Source of the DNA: Sphingomonas trueperi
GTDB taxonomy: Bacteria > Pseudomonadota > Alphaproteobacteria > Sphingomonadales > Sphingomonadaceae
Assembly (NCBI RefSeq): GCF_011927635.1
Contig: NZ_JAATJB010000001.1
Coordinates: forward strand, 248,001 to 312,000
Reading direction: 5' to 3'
DNA length: 64,000 nt
Shown: positions 56,721-64,000 of the stretch, piece after piece
Numbering within the stretch: position 1 is the stretch's first letter
Layout of the letters: every line of letters begins with the position of its first letter
Notes under the pieces: generated by a model
Told to the model about the DNA's origin: nothing
Databases searched by the model: none
The model's input: only the letters and a program-made list of their open reading frames with translations
Position numbers and translations under genes: made by a program

Positions 56721-56725
56721 AATGA

Positions 56726-56752
56726 CAAAAAGGCGACCCGAAGGTCGCCTTT
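56726..56752 (-). terminator. Intrinsic terminator after rpsO
   Basis: Minus strand AAAGGCGACC-TTCG-GGTCGCCTTTTTGTC: a 10-bp stem with a UUCG-type loop and a T run, immediately after the rpsO stop. Confidence 0.88.
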
Positions 56753-56757
56753 CCGTG

Positions 56758-57027
56758 TTACTTGCGAAGACCGAGCTTCGCGATGAGATCTGCGTAGCGC
56801 GCCTGGTCCTTCTTCTTCAGATAGTCCAGCAGGCTGCGGCGCTTGTTGACCAGCATCAGCAGACCGCGGCGCGAGTGGTTGTCCTTCGCGTGGGTCTTGA
56901 AGTGCTCGGTGAGGTTGGCGATGCGCTCCGAGAGGATCGCGACCTGCACTTCGGGGCTGCCGGTGTCACCCTCGTTGCGAGCGTGTTCCTTGACGAGCGC
57001 TTCCTTGCGCTCCTGCGTGATCGACAT
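56758..57027 (-). CDS. rpsO: 30S ribosomal protein S15
   Basis: An 89-residue primary 16S rRNA-binding protein. The sequence includes [44 protein letters not shown] and the terminal LGLRK, all standard. ATG at 57027 has AAGGAAAC upstream; the longer frame upstream belongs to the truB 3' end. 23 bp separate it from truB. Confidence 0.98.
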   Translation of the reverse strand: MSITQERKEALVKEHARNEGDTGSPEVQVAILSERIANLTEHFKTHAKDNHSRRGLLMLVNKRRSLLDYLKKKDQARYADLIAKLGLRK

Positions 57028-57050
57028 GGCGTTTCCTTCGACATCTAAGG

Positions 57051-58061
57051 CTACAGGTTGAAGCCGCGTACGACCCGGATGCTTCCGGTTTCCGCCTCTA
57101 CCAGCGCGACAGGGGTGTCCCCGAGCAACGCGAAATACAGGCCATCGTCTTTGGCAATCCCGACCAAGACCCGCCCCTGGCGGAGCAGCCCTGCCTGATC
57201 GGGGGTGAGGGGTAGAGCCGGGATGTCGTCCAGCCCCGCCCTCAGCGGCAGGCAAATGTCTTCAAGGCGCCGCTCCTTAGCGGCATCCGCCAAAGAGTCC
57301 AGCGAAATCGCCTGATCCAGGGTGAAGGGCCCCGCCTTGATCCTACGGAGATAGGTGACGTGGCCGACGGTGCCAAGGGCATGCGCGATGTCGCGGGCGA
57401 GGCTGCGGATGTACGTGCCCTTGGAGACATGGGCGCGGAGGGTGATTTCTTCCAGACCCTCCCCGAGCTCCGCTCGGGGAGGGGGACCGCCGCGCAGCGA
57501 CCGTGGAGGGGCCGCCGCGGCACGCGGCGGTTGCCCGCCGAGCCCCTCCACCATCGGCTGCGCCGATGGTCCCCCTCCCCCAGCAAGCTGGGGGAGGATT
57601 TCGAGAGCAAAGATCGTCACCGCCCGGCTCTTGAGCACAACCGTCTCGCCGGCACGCGCCAGGTCGTACGCCCGCTCGCCGTCCACCTTGAGCGCCGAAT
57701 AGGCCGGCGGCACCTGCTCGATCGGCCCGGTGAAGCGCGGCAATACTGCCTCCAGCTCCGCCAGCGTCGGCCGCACCGCGGACTCCGCGATGCCCTTTCC
57801 CTCGGCATCGAGCGTATCCGTCTCCACGCCGAACCGGAGCGTGAAGTCATACACCTTATCGCTGTCGAGCATGCGGCCCGCCAGCTTGGTCGCCTCGCCC
57901 AGTGCGATCGGCAGTACGCCGCTCGCCAGCGGATCGAGCGTACCGCCATGGCCCACCTTCACCTTGGCATAGCCGCCATCGCGCAGCGCGCGCTTGACCG
58001 CGCTCACGCCCTGGGTGGAGCCGAGGCCCAAAGGTTTGTCGAGAAGGATCCAGCCATGCAT
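57051..58061 (-). CDS. truB: tRNA pseudouridine(55) synthase TruB with in-frame palindromic insertion
   Basis: Modifies U55 in the T loop of tRNAs. The catalytic aspartate is D43 in [12 protein letters not shown]; other blocks are [62 protein letters not shown] and [20 protein letters not shown]. The protein has 336 residues, against about 300 for related enzymes. The excess falls at about residues 155-202: a Gly/Pro/Ala/Arg-rich stretch ([20 protein letters not shown] and onward) encoded by four hairpins. The frame is preserved and the conserved blocks on both sides are intact, so the enzyme is probably functional. Confidence 0.95.
   Translation of the reverse strand: MHGWILLDKPLGLGSTQGVSAVKRALRDGGYAKVKVGHGGTLDPLASGVLPIALGEATKLAGRMLDSDKVYDFTLRFGVETDTLDAEGKGIAESAVRPTLAELEAVLPRFTGPIEQVPPAYSALKVDGERAYDLARAGETVVLKSRAVTIFALEILPQLAGGGGPSAQPMVEGLGGQPPRAAAAPPRSLRGGPPPRAELGEGLEEITLRAHVSKGTYIRSLARDIAHALGTVGHVTYLRRIKAGPFTLDQAISLDSLADAAKERRLEDICLPLRAGLDDIPALPLTPDQAGLLRQGRVLVGIAKDDGLYFALLGDTPVALVEAETGSIRVVRGFNL
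57457..57597. repeat. Palindromic element inserted in frame within truB
   Basis: About 140 bp made of four perfect hairpins: 57457-57483 (12-bp stem, CCCTCCCCGAGC/GCTCGGGGAGGG), 57512-57530 (CCGCCGCG/CGCGGCGG), 57551-57569 (CCATCGGC/GCCGATGG) and 57574-57597 (CCTCCCCCAGC/GCTGGGGGAGG). GTGGAGGGGC and GCCCCTCCAC form an outer pair around the second hairpin. The outer hairpins resemble the intergenic CCCTCCCGC repeats of this window. Confidence 0.85.
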
Positions 58062-58200
58062 CGCCGCGCCATAGGTGGGCTTCGCGGCCCGCGCAAATCA
58101 CGACATAATTGCAACACACCGCAGCAATCCGTTCGGGCGTGGCCCGAAACGCTTGCCCGGGATGACGGTTCCGCTACAGGCGCGCGAAAAATCAGCGACA

Positions 58201-58216
58201 TTGATAAGAATCAATC
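58201..58216. promoter_or_regulatory. Candidate operator ATTGAT-AAGA-ATCAAT
   Basis: A 6-bp perfect dyad with a 4-bp spacer in the divergent region between truB and the TonB-dependent receptor, 55 bp before the receptor ATG. AT-rich GATAA/ATCAA halves could suit an iron regulator or another repressor, but it is not a standard 7-1-7 Fur box. Confidence 0.35.
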
Positions 58217-58270
58217 GCGACACCTCGCTGGAGAGGACGAGCCATCTTTTCACGGGGACTCGACTCAGCC

Positions 58271-60541
58271 ATGACCACTTCCGCCCTTCTCCGCGGCCTG
58301 CTGCTCGCCAGCGCCGCGCTCACCACGCCTTCCGCGCTCGCCGCCGCCCACAGCAACGAGACACCCGCACCCGTCCAGGGCGCGCAGCCCGAAGACGCCG
58401 CGCCGCAGCAGACCGGCGAGATCGTCGTCACCGCGCAGCGCCGCACCGAAGCCGCCAAGGACGTGCCCGTCGCGGTCACCGCGATCAGCGGCGAGAAGCT
58501 CGACGTGCTCAATTCCTCGGGCCTCGACATCCGCTTCCTCTCGGCGCGCACGCCCAGCCTGCAGATCGAAAGCTCGTTCGGCCGCACCTTCCCGCGCTTC
58601 TACATCCGCGGCCTCGGCAACACCGATTTCGACCCCAACGCCGCGCAGCCGGTGTCGGTGGTGTACGATAACGTCGCGCTCGAAAACCCGATGCTGAAGG
58701 CGTTCCCGGCGTTCGATCTCGCGCGCGTCGAAGTGCTGCGCGGGCCGCAGGGCACGCTGTTCGGCCGCAACACGCCGGCCGGCGTGGTGAAGCTCGAATC
58801 GCAGCGTCCGACCGACACGTATGAAGCACAGGGCAGCGTCAGCTGGGCGACCTACAACACGATCAACGCCGATCTCGCGCTCAATGCGCCGCTCGGCAAC
58901 GGCTTCGCGCTGCGCGTCTCGGGCCTGGTGCAGCACCGCGACAACTGGGTGGTGAACGACAGCACCAGCCTGCTCAGCGTCGCGAACCGCAAGCTCGAAG
59001 GCTATACCGATCGCGCCGGCCGCGTGCAGCTCAGCTACACCAGCGGCGACTTCAACGCGCTGATCAACGTTCACGGCCGCGACCTCGAAGGCACGCCGCG
59101 CGTGTTCCGCGCCGGCCTGTTCCAGCAGGGCTCGAACGACTTCTCGCCCGGTTTCGACCCCAAGCACGTCAAGCTCGACGGCTACACCAGCCAGTGGCTG
59201 GAACAGTGGGGCGGCAGCCTCCAGCTCGACTATCACTTCGAGGGCCTCGGCACGCTTTACTCGGTGACTGCCTATGAGCGTGCCAAGGTGCAGAGCACCG
59301 GCGACGTCGACGGCGGCGACAGCTATGGCTTCCCGGCGCTCGGGCTGAACAAGGCGCTGTTCCCGTCGAACACCGGCGGCATCACCAGCCCGAAGGAGTT
59401 CAGCCAGGAACTGCGCTTCGCGACCGACCAGTTCGGCGCGTTCCGCGGGCAGGCGGGCGTCTATTATTTCGACCAGAATCTCGACTATAGCGAATATGGC
59501 TATGACCTGGGCGGCGGCGCGCAGACCCAGAATATCGGCCACCGCAACATCAACGAGAATCTCGGCGTGTTCGCCTCGGGCGAATTCAAGGCGACCGACG
59601 CACTGACGCTGCGCGCCGGCGTGCGCTACTCGCACGATCGCAAGAACGACGTGATCTTCGGCTTCGGCCCGCTGACCGGCGGCCTCACCCTGCCGCTGCA
59701 GACCAAGGTGCAGGGCGAGGCGGTGACCTGGGATGCCAGCGCCACCTACGCGCTGACCCCCGATGTCAACGTCTATGCGCGCTTCGCCACGGGCTATCTC
59801 GGCCCGGCGATCCAGGACCGCGTGACCTTCGGCTCGGTGCCGACCACCGCGGGCAAGCAGTTCACCAAGTCGGCCGAAGCCGGCGTCAAGGGCGCGCTGC
59901 CGGCCAAGGGGCTCAACTATGCGCTGACGGGCTACTGGTTCCGCACCGACGACCTGCAGCTGACTGCGGTGGGCGGCGCGAGCAACGCCAACCAGCTGCT
60001 CTCGGCCGATCACGTCAACGGCTATGGCGTCGAGGCGGAGTTCAGCTACCGTCCTGTGCGCGGTCTCGATCTCACCGCCAGCGGCAGCTACAACTTCACC
60101 CAGATCCGCGATCCCAAGCTGGTCGTGGCGGCGTGCGGTTCGCTGTGCACGATGACCGATCCGACCTTCACCGTCGGCACCAGCACCTTCGCGCGGATCG
60201 ACGGCAACCGCCTGCCCCAGGCGCCGCGCTTCGTGCTCAACGCCACCGCCCGCTACGGCGTGCCGCTGGCGAACGGCGGCGAGGTCTATGCCTATACTGA
60301 CTGGGCGTATCGCAGCGAGATCAACTACTTCCTCTACGAGGCCAAGGAGTTCCGCGGGCGTTCACTGGTCGAGGGCGGGCTGCGCATCGGCTATCGCGCG
60401 CCGGAAGGCTATGAGGTGGCGGCGTTCGCCCGCAACATCCTCAACCAGATCCGCGCGCAAAGCGCGATCGACTTCAACAACCTGACCGGCATGATCAACG
60501 AGCCGCGCATCATCGGCGGCGAGATCCGGTTCCATTTCTGA
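58271..60541 (+). CDS. TonB-dependent outer-membrane receptor
   Basis: A 756-residue ligand-gated outer-membrane transporter energised by TonB. Signal peptide to about residue 25, TonB-box region GEIVVTAQRRTEAAKDVPVAVTAISGEKL, plug domain with RFYIRGLGNTDFDPNAAQPVSVVYDNV and ARVEVLRGPQGTLFGRNTPAGVV, then a 22-strand barrel ending GGEIRFHF. The plug resembles CirA/vibriobactin-type sphingomonad receptors, with no ligand evident. It interrupts the rbfA-truB order on the opposite strand. A palindrome lies upstream and a strong terminator downstream. Confidence 0.95.
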   Translation: MTTSALLRGLLLASAALTTPSALAAAHSNETPAPVQGAQPEDAAPQQTGEIVVTAQRRTEAAKDVPVAVTAISGEKLDVLNSSGLDIRFLSARTPSLQIESSFGRTFPRFYIRGLGNTDFDPNAAQPVSVVYDNVALENPMLKAFPAFDLARVEVLRGPQGTLFGRNTPAGVVKLESQRPTDTYEAQGSVSWATYNTINADLALNAPLGNGFALRVSGLVQHRDNWVVNDSTSLLSVANRKLEGYTDRAGRVQLSYTSGDFNALINVHGRDLEGTPRVFRAGLFQQGSNDFSPGFDPKHVKLDGYTSQWLEQWGGSLQLDYHFEGLGTLYSVTAYERAKVQSTGDVDGGDSYGFPALGLNKALFPSNTGGITSPKEFSQELRFATDQFGAFRGQAGVYYFDQNLDYSEYGYDLGGGAQTQNIGHRNINENLGVFASGEFKATDALTLRAGVRYSHDRKNDVIFGFGPLTGGLTLPLQTKVQGEAVTWDASATYALTPDVNVYARFATGYLGPAIQDRVTFGSVPTTAGKQFTKSAEAGVKGALPAKGLNYALTGYWFRTDDLQLTAVGGASNANQLLSADHVNGYGVEAEFSYRPVRGLDLTASGSYNFTQIRDPKLVVAACGSLCTMTDPTFTVGTSTFARIDGNRLPQAPRFVLNATARYGVPLANGGEVYAYTDWAYRSEINYFLYEAKEFRGRSLVEGGLRIGYRAPEGYEVAAFARNILNQIRAQSAIDFNNLTGMINEPRIIGGEIRFHF

Positions 60542-60585
60542 TCGGAGGCGCGGTGGTTGGCTCCCGGCCGCGCATTCGGTTCCAG

Positions 60586-60618
60586 GGGCGTCGCGAGGGA
60601 TCCTCGCGGCGCCCTTTT
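60586..60618 (+). terminator. Intrinsic terminator of the TonB-dependent receptor gene
   Basis: GGGCGTCGCGAGG and CCTCGCGGCGCCC form a 13-bp stem (one G-U pair) with GAT loop and TTTT tail, 45 bp after the receptor stop and just before the convergent tdk stop. Confidence 0.85.
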
Positions 60619-60624
60619 GCTATG

Positions 60625-61209
60625 TCAGCCGATCGCGCCGCGTCGCTCGACGAAATGGCGGCGGCAGAGCGCGACATAGCGATCGTTGCCGCCGATCTCG
60701 CGCTGCGCGCCCTCGCGCACGGCGCGGCCCTCGGCATCGACGCGCAGGTTCATCGTCGCCTTGCGCCCGCATTCGCAGACCGACTTGATCTCCACGAGCG
60801 AGTCAGCGATCGCCAGTAGCGCCGCCGCGCCTTCGAACAGCAGCCCTCGAAAATCGGTGCGCAGGCCGTAGCAGAGCACGGGCACCTCGTCCTCGTCGCA
60901 CACGGCGGCCAGTTGCCGCACTTGCGCAGCGGAGAGGAACTGGGCTTCATCGACCAGCACGCAGGCGAGCGGCGCCGCGAAATGCGCGTCCTGGACGATG
61001 GTGCGGAGGTCCGTCGCGGCTTCGAACGGAATGGCATCGGCGTGGATGCCGAGCCGCGAGTCGATCACGCCATGCCCGCCGCGATCGTGCACGCCGGCGG
61101 TTAACAGCAAGGTGCGCATGCCGCGCTCGCGATAGTTGAAATCGGCCTGCAGCAGCGTGGTCGATTTCCCCGCATTCATCGAGGCATAGTAGAAATAGAG
61201 CTTGGCCAT
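60625..61209 (-). CDS. tdk: Thymidine kinase (TK1 type)
   Basis: Phosphorylates thymidine in the salvage pathway. The 194-residue protein has P-loop NAGKST at residues 12-17, Walker-B-like [13 protein letters not shown], lasso-region [10 protein letters not shown], and zinc site CECG with CRRH downstream. It sits 60 bp downstream of rbfA on the same strand, an unusual partner for the rbfA-truB interval. Confidence 0.95.
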   Translation of the reverse strand: MAKLYFYYASMNAGKSTTLLQADFNYRERGMRTLLLTAGVHDRGGHGVIDSRLGIHADAIPFEAATDLRTIVQDAHFAAPLACVLVDEAQFLSAAQVRQLAAVCDEDEVPVLCYGLRTDFRGLLFEGAAALLAIADSLVEIKSVCECGRKATMNLRVDAEGRAVREGAQREIGGNDRYVALCRRHFVERRGAIG

Positions 61210-61269
61210 GGCGGCATCACACCGAAAGTGCCGCCGATGTCCAGTGCGTCGCGGGTGCGGGCGGCCGGA

Positions 61270-61671
61270 TCAGTCCTGCTCGCTGTCGCCCAGGTCGCGT
61301 GCCACGTTGGGCGCGCGCAGCAGCTGATCGATATGGCTGCCCTCGTCGAAGCTCTCGTCCGCCAGGAACTTGAGCTTTGCCGCGTACTTCATCTTCACCC
61401 GGTGCGCGACTTCGCGCTGGAGGAACGCGGTGTTGGTACGCAGCGCCTTGAGCACCGCTTCCTCGTCCTTGCCGAGCAGCGGTTTCACGAACACCGTCGC
61501 ATGGCGCAGGTCCGGGGACATCCGAACCTCGGTCACCGAGACCATGTGCTTGGCCAGCACCTCGTCATGCACGTCACCGCGCTGGAGGATCTCGCTGAGG
61601 ATATGACGCACCTGTTCGCCCACGCGCAGCACGCGGACGGAGCGGGTTTCATCGGTGTCGTTCTGGCGCAT
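61270..61671 (-). CDS. rbfA: 30S ribosome-binding factor RbfA
   Basis: Assists late 30S maturation and 16S 5' helix formation. The 133-residue product includes [43 protein letters not shown], and [41 protein letters not shown], standard for the KH-fold family. The leader, 350 bp to infB, contains the toxin-like gene and tandem hairpins described separately. Confidence 0.96.
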   Translation of the reverse strand: MRQNDTDETRSVRVLRVGEQVRHILSEILQRGDVHDEVLAKHMVSVTEVRMSPDLRHATVFVKPLLGKDEEAVLKALRTNTAFLQREVAHRVKMKYAAKLKFLADESFDEGSHIDQLLRAPNVARDLGDSEQD

Positions 61672-61742
61672 CTTGTGATTCTGACCGGTTTTCGCTATCT
61701 AAAGAGCACTGCAACTGTGACCGTTGGTACAACGTCACCTCC

Positions 61743-61772
61743 TGAGCCCGGGTGTTCCAGCGCCCGGGCTCA
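61743..61772 (-). promoter_or_regulatory. Stem-loop A in the infB-rbfA interval
   Basis: Perfect 10-bp stem TGAGCCCGGG/CCCGGGCTCA with a 10-nt loop (minus strand CGCTGGAACA). On the minus strand the 3' arm runs directly into AGGAGGTG, a Shine-Dalgarno-like sequence at 61743-61736, 65 bp before the rbfA ATG. Confidence 0.6.
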
Positions 61773-61781
61773 AAGCATTTT

Positions 61782-61811
61782 GGGCTCCCGGCGTTCCAGC
61801 ACCGAGAGCCC
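61782..61811 (-). promoter_or_regulatory. Stem-loop B in the infB-rbfA interval
   Basis: A 10-bp stem, GGGCTCTCGG/CCGGGAGCCC on the minus strand, with a 10-nt loop (TGCTGGAACG). The seventh pair is U-G on the minus-strand RNA but would be C-A on the plus strand, so the minus strand is the better folded RNA. Only 9 bp separate it from stem-loop A and 8 of the 10 loop bases match. Confidence 0.6.
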
Positions 61812-61819
61812 GCACTGGG

Positions 61820-61921
61820 TTACTTGCGGCTTAGCTCAATGAGCTTCGCCACCAATCCGAGCAACGCGACGGTGAACGTCGCGAAACCCAGAACCAGACC
61901 TGCAACTGCTTCTATTGGCAC
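61820..61921 (-). CDS. Putative holin-like type I toxin peptide (33 aa)
   Basis: Small reading frame (34 codons with stop), too short for standard gene calls. The product opens MPIEAVAGLVLGF, continues ATFTVALLGLVAKLI and ends ELSRK: one hydrophobic helix with a short basic C-terminus, the layout of the putative holin-like toxin family (TxpA/BsrG-like, PF16935) that acts on the membrane. Start is GTG at 61921; an ATG two bases earlier (61923) gives only Met-Cys-Gln and a stop. A strong Shine-Dalgarno AGGAGGT (61935-61929) is 6-8 nt upstream. GC is about 55 percent by hand count, with ATA, CTA and GTT codons that the neighbours rarely use, suggesting transfer. Family assignment is by pattern only. 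Confidence 0.6.
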   Translation of the reverse strand: MPIEAVAGLVLGFATFTVALLGLVAKLIELSRK

Positions 61922-61931
61922 ATGAACCACC

Positions 61932-61963
61932 TCCTTTTCGGCCGCAGGTGCAGCCGAAAAGGA
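61932..61963 (-). promoter_or_regulatory. Hairpin sequestering the toxin-like gene's ribosome-binding site
   Basis: On the minus strand TCCTTTTCGGC pairs perfectly with GCCGAAAAGGA (11 bp) around a 10-nt loop. The 3' arm ends inside AGGAGG, so half of the Shine-Dalgarno core is base-paired. Opening of the hairpin would free it. Confidence 0.65.
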
Positions 61964-61965
61964 AG

Positions 61966-61995
61966 CGTATCACAGGCAAAGCTGTCGAGGAACAA
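61966..61995 (-). promoter_or_regulatory. Weak candidate promoter for the toxin-like gene
   Basis: TTGTTC (61995-61990) and GATACG (61971-61966) with an 18-bp spacer and a TG just before the -10. Both hexamers match the sigma-70 consensus at about half the positions. It would start transcription near the 5' edge of the hairpin at 61963. Confidence 0.25.
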
Positions 61996-62021
61996 AAGGT
62001 GTCCATCGACGGCCTGCCCGA

Positions 62022-64000
62022 TTACAGCGTACGTTCGCGCAGCTCGACTTCGTAGGTTTCGAGGTAATCGCCGGCCTTGATGTCCACGAAGTTCTGCGTG
62101 AACGTCACGCCGCACTCGAGACCTGCGCGTACTTCGGCGACGTCGTCCTTGAACCTACGCAGCGAAGCGATCTCGCCGGTGTAGATGATGACGTCGTTGC
62201 GCGTGATGCGTGCCTTGAGCGCCTTGCGGATGAAGCCGTCGACGACCAGCAGACCGGCTGCCTTGCCGTGCTTGCCCGCCGAGAAGACTTCCTTGATCTC
62301 GGCACGGCCCACCACGGTCTCGAACGCTTCCGGACCCAGCTCGCCCGCCATGCCGGCGCGGATCTCGTCGGTCAGGTCGTAGATGACGTCGTAGTACTTC
62401 AACGCCACCTTGTTCCGCTCGGCGATCTCGCGCGCCTTGGCGTTGGCACGGACGTTGAAGCCGATGATCGGCGCACCGCTGGCCGCTGCCAGCGAAACGT
62501 CGCTCTCGGTGATGCCGCCCACGCCCGAGTGCAGGATGCGCACCCGGATGTCGTCGTTGCCCAGCTTGCTCAGCGCACCCACGATCGCCTCGGTCGACCC
62601 TTGCGTGTCGGCCTTGACCACTACCGGATACTCGATCGCCTGCTTGTCCTTGAGCGCGGAGAACATGCTCTCCAGGCTCGCCGGTGCCTGCGTCGTGCGC
62701 TTCTGGAGCAGCACGCCCTGGCGATATTCCGCAACCTCGCGGGCACGCGCTTCGCTCTCGACCACCTGCATCGGATCGCCGGCCGACGGCACGCCCGAGA
62801 TGCCGAGCACCTCGACCGGCATCGCCGGGCCCGCTTCCTTGATCTGGCGCCCCTTGTCGTCGATCATCGCACGGACCTTGCCGCTCTCCGCGCCGACGAC
62901 GAACACGTCGCCCACGCGCAGCGTGCCGCGGTTGACGAGGATCGTCGCGACCGGGCCGCGGCCCTTGTCGAGCTTCGCCTCGATCACGGTGCCCTCGGCC
63001 TCGCGATCGGGGTTGGCGCGCAGTTCGAGCAGTTCGGCCTGGAGCTGGATCTTCTCGATCAGCGCGTCGAGGCCGATCTTCTTCAGCGCCGAGACTTCGA
63101 CGTTCTGGACGTCGCCGCCCATCTCCTCGACGATCACCTCGTGCTCGAGCAGGCGCTCGCGCACCTTTTGCGGGTTGGCGCTGTCGAGGTCGACCTTGTT
63201 GATCGCCACGATCATCGGCACGCCGGCCGCCTTGGTGTGATTGATCGCCTCGATCGTCTGCGGCATCAGCCCGTCGTTCGCGGCCACCACCAGCACCACA
63301 ATGTCGGTGACGTTGGCACCGCGTGCGCGCATCTCCGAGAAGGCTTCGTGGCCCGGCGTGTCGAGGAAGGTGATCTTTGACTTGTCCTTCAGGGTGACCT
63401 GATAGGCGCCGATATGCTGGGTGATGCCACCGGCTTCGCCGCGGACCACATCGGTGCCGCGCAGCGCGTCGAGCAGCGAGGTCTTGCCGTGGTCGACGTG
63501 CCCCATGATCGTGACGACCGGCGGGCGCGGCTGCAGCTTGTCCTCGGGATCGAGCTCGGTATCGATCTGGAGATCAACGTCGCTCTCGCTGACGCGCTGC
63601 ACGTTGTGACCGAAATCGGTGACCAGCAGTTCGGCGGTATCCTGGTCGATCGACTGATTGACCGTGACCATCATGCCCATCTTGAACAGGGCCTTCACCA
63701 GGTCCGCACCCTTTTCGGCCATGCGGTTGGCGAGTTCCTGCACGGTGATCGCCTCGGGCACCACCACGTCGCGGACCTGCTTGACCTGCGGCTCGCGCGG
63801 GCCGCCATAGGAGCGGCGATGCTCCTTCTCACGGGCGCGCTTCAGCGCCGCGAGGCTGCGCGCACGCGCACCATCGTCGCCACCGAGCGCACGCGTAACG
63901 GTGAGCTTGCCCGACTGGCGGCGATCGTCGCCCTTGCGGTCGCGCGACGGCTTGGCCGGATCGGCACCCGGGCGGCGCGGCGCGGCGCCGGGACCCGAAG
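62022..64000 (-). CDS. infB: Translation initiation factor IF-2 (partial, N-terminus beyond right edge)
   Basis: GTPase that places initiator tRNA on the 30S subunit. The frame is open to the right edge, covering about 659 codons of an estimated 850-900. G1 is [15 protein letters not shown]3 is [19 protein letters not shown]4 is [13 protein letters not shown], and G5 is SALK. Domain IV ends in the terminal [17 protein letters not shown]-terminal part visible here is the Arg/Lys-rich linker [23 protein letters not shown] followed by the IF2N-type segment [32 protein letters not shown]. It heads the infB-rbfA group. Confidence 0.97.
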   Translation of the reverse strand, partial: SGPGAAPRRPGADPAKPSRDRKGDDRRQSGKLTVTRALGGDDGARARSLAALKRAREKEHRRSYGGPREPQVKQVRDVVVPEAITVQELANRMAEKGADLVKALFKMGMMVTVNQSIDQDTAELLVTDFGHNVQRVSESDVDLQIDTELDPEDKLQPRPPVVTIMGHVDHGKTSLLDALRGTDVVRGEAGGITQHIGAYQVTLKDKSKITFLDTPGHEAFSEMRARGANVTDIVVLVVAANDGLMPQTIEAINHTKAAGVPMIVAINKVDLDSANPQKVRERLLEHEVIVEEMGGDVQNVEVSALKKIGLDALIEKIQLQAELLELRANPDREAEGTVIEAKLDKGRGPVATILVNRGTLRVGDVFVVGAESGKVRAMIDDKGRQIKEAGPAMPVEVLGISGVPSAGDPMQVVESEARAREVAEYRQGVLLQKRTTQAPASLESMFSALKDKQAIEYPVVVKADTQGSTEAIVGALSKLGNDDIRVRILHSGVGGITESDVSLAAASGAPIIGFNVRANAKAREIAERNKVALKYYDVIYDLTDEIRAGMAGELGPEAFETVVGRAEIKEVFSAGKHGKAAGLLVVDGFIRKALKARITRNDVIIYTGEIASLRRFKDDVAEVRAGLECGVTFTQNFVDIKAGDYLETYEVELRERTL

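Noticed and set aside
58201..58216. Canonical Fur box
   Set aside because: The dyad has a different half-site and spacing from TGATAAT-N-ATTATCA, so only a generic operator is listed.
61743..61811. tRNA or tRNA-like gene
   Set aside because: The loops contain GTTCCAGC, like a T loop, but there is no acceptor, anticodon or D arm and both hairpins are 10 bp long.

Overview
The window is chromosomal DNA from a high-GC alphaproteobacterium, most likely a sphingomonad (Sphingomonas or a close relative). The basis is the strong G/C bias at third codon positions, a PEP-CTERM/PrsK/PrsR exopolysaccharide module, the OPT transporter, the split dnaN and recF loci with no dnaA, and palindromic CCCTCCCGC-type intergenic repeats. 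Families were recognised by eye from protein motifs; no database search was run. I found no rRNA, tRNA, CRISPR array, insertion sequence or prophage.

Layout. 1-5.9 kb: start of aconitase (acnA, cut by the left edge), an orphan lower-GC gene with a HEPN-like motif, tryptophan catabolism (kynA plus a kynureninase-like enzyme), a CoA-binding protein and the Fe-S carrier Mrp. 5.9-9.5 kb: membrane protease control (hflK, hflC, a DegP-type protease). 9.5-18.3 kb: HerA-like ATPase, OPT transporter, polyol dehydrogenase, retropepsin-like protease, Lhr-type helicase. 18.3-22.5 kb: recF, a lipoprotein, coq4, dnaN. 22.6-30.9 kb: an outer-membrane barrel, a histidine phosphatase, a FemAB-like acyltransferase and three consecutive polytopic membrane proteins downstream of ppc (30.9-33.6 kb). 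33.7-36 kb: MpaB-like oxygenase, YoaK and TRIC membrane proteins. 36-42.7 kb: a PEP-CTERM protein, GDP-mannose synthesis, the XrtA-type sugar transferase, PrsK and PrsR. 42.7-49.7 kb: cytochrome c, prephenate dehydratase, a mutY/serine hydrolase/nudC operon, a DciA-like protein and two DsbA-like paralogues. 49.7-54.1 kb: smc, a small membrane protein and a hemerythrin. 54.2-64 kb: the translation/RNA-decay block pnp, rpsO, truB, rbfA and infB (infB is cut by the right edge).

Two places stand out. (1) Between infB and rbfA (61672-62021) there is an unannotated 33-codon reading frame for a hydrophobic peptide resembling the putative holin-like toxin family known mostly from Firmicutes. It has a near-perfect ribosome-binding site that is partly locked in an 11-bp hairpin, an ATGTG double start, and two further tandem hairpins with the same loop sequence. 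Its base composition and codons differ from its neighbours. This is the best candidate for an undescribed system here. (2) truB carries an in-frame block of nested palindromes (57457-57597) that adds roughly 45 residues to the enzyme, comparable in kind to the palindromic elements inside Rickettsia genes; related palindromes lie between genes elsewhere in the window.

The usual infB-rbfA-truB-rpsO-pnp order is kept but is split between rbfA and truB by thymidine kinase and a divergent TonB-dependent receptor.
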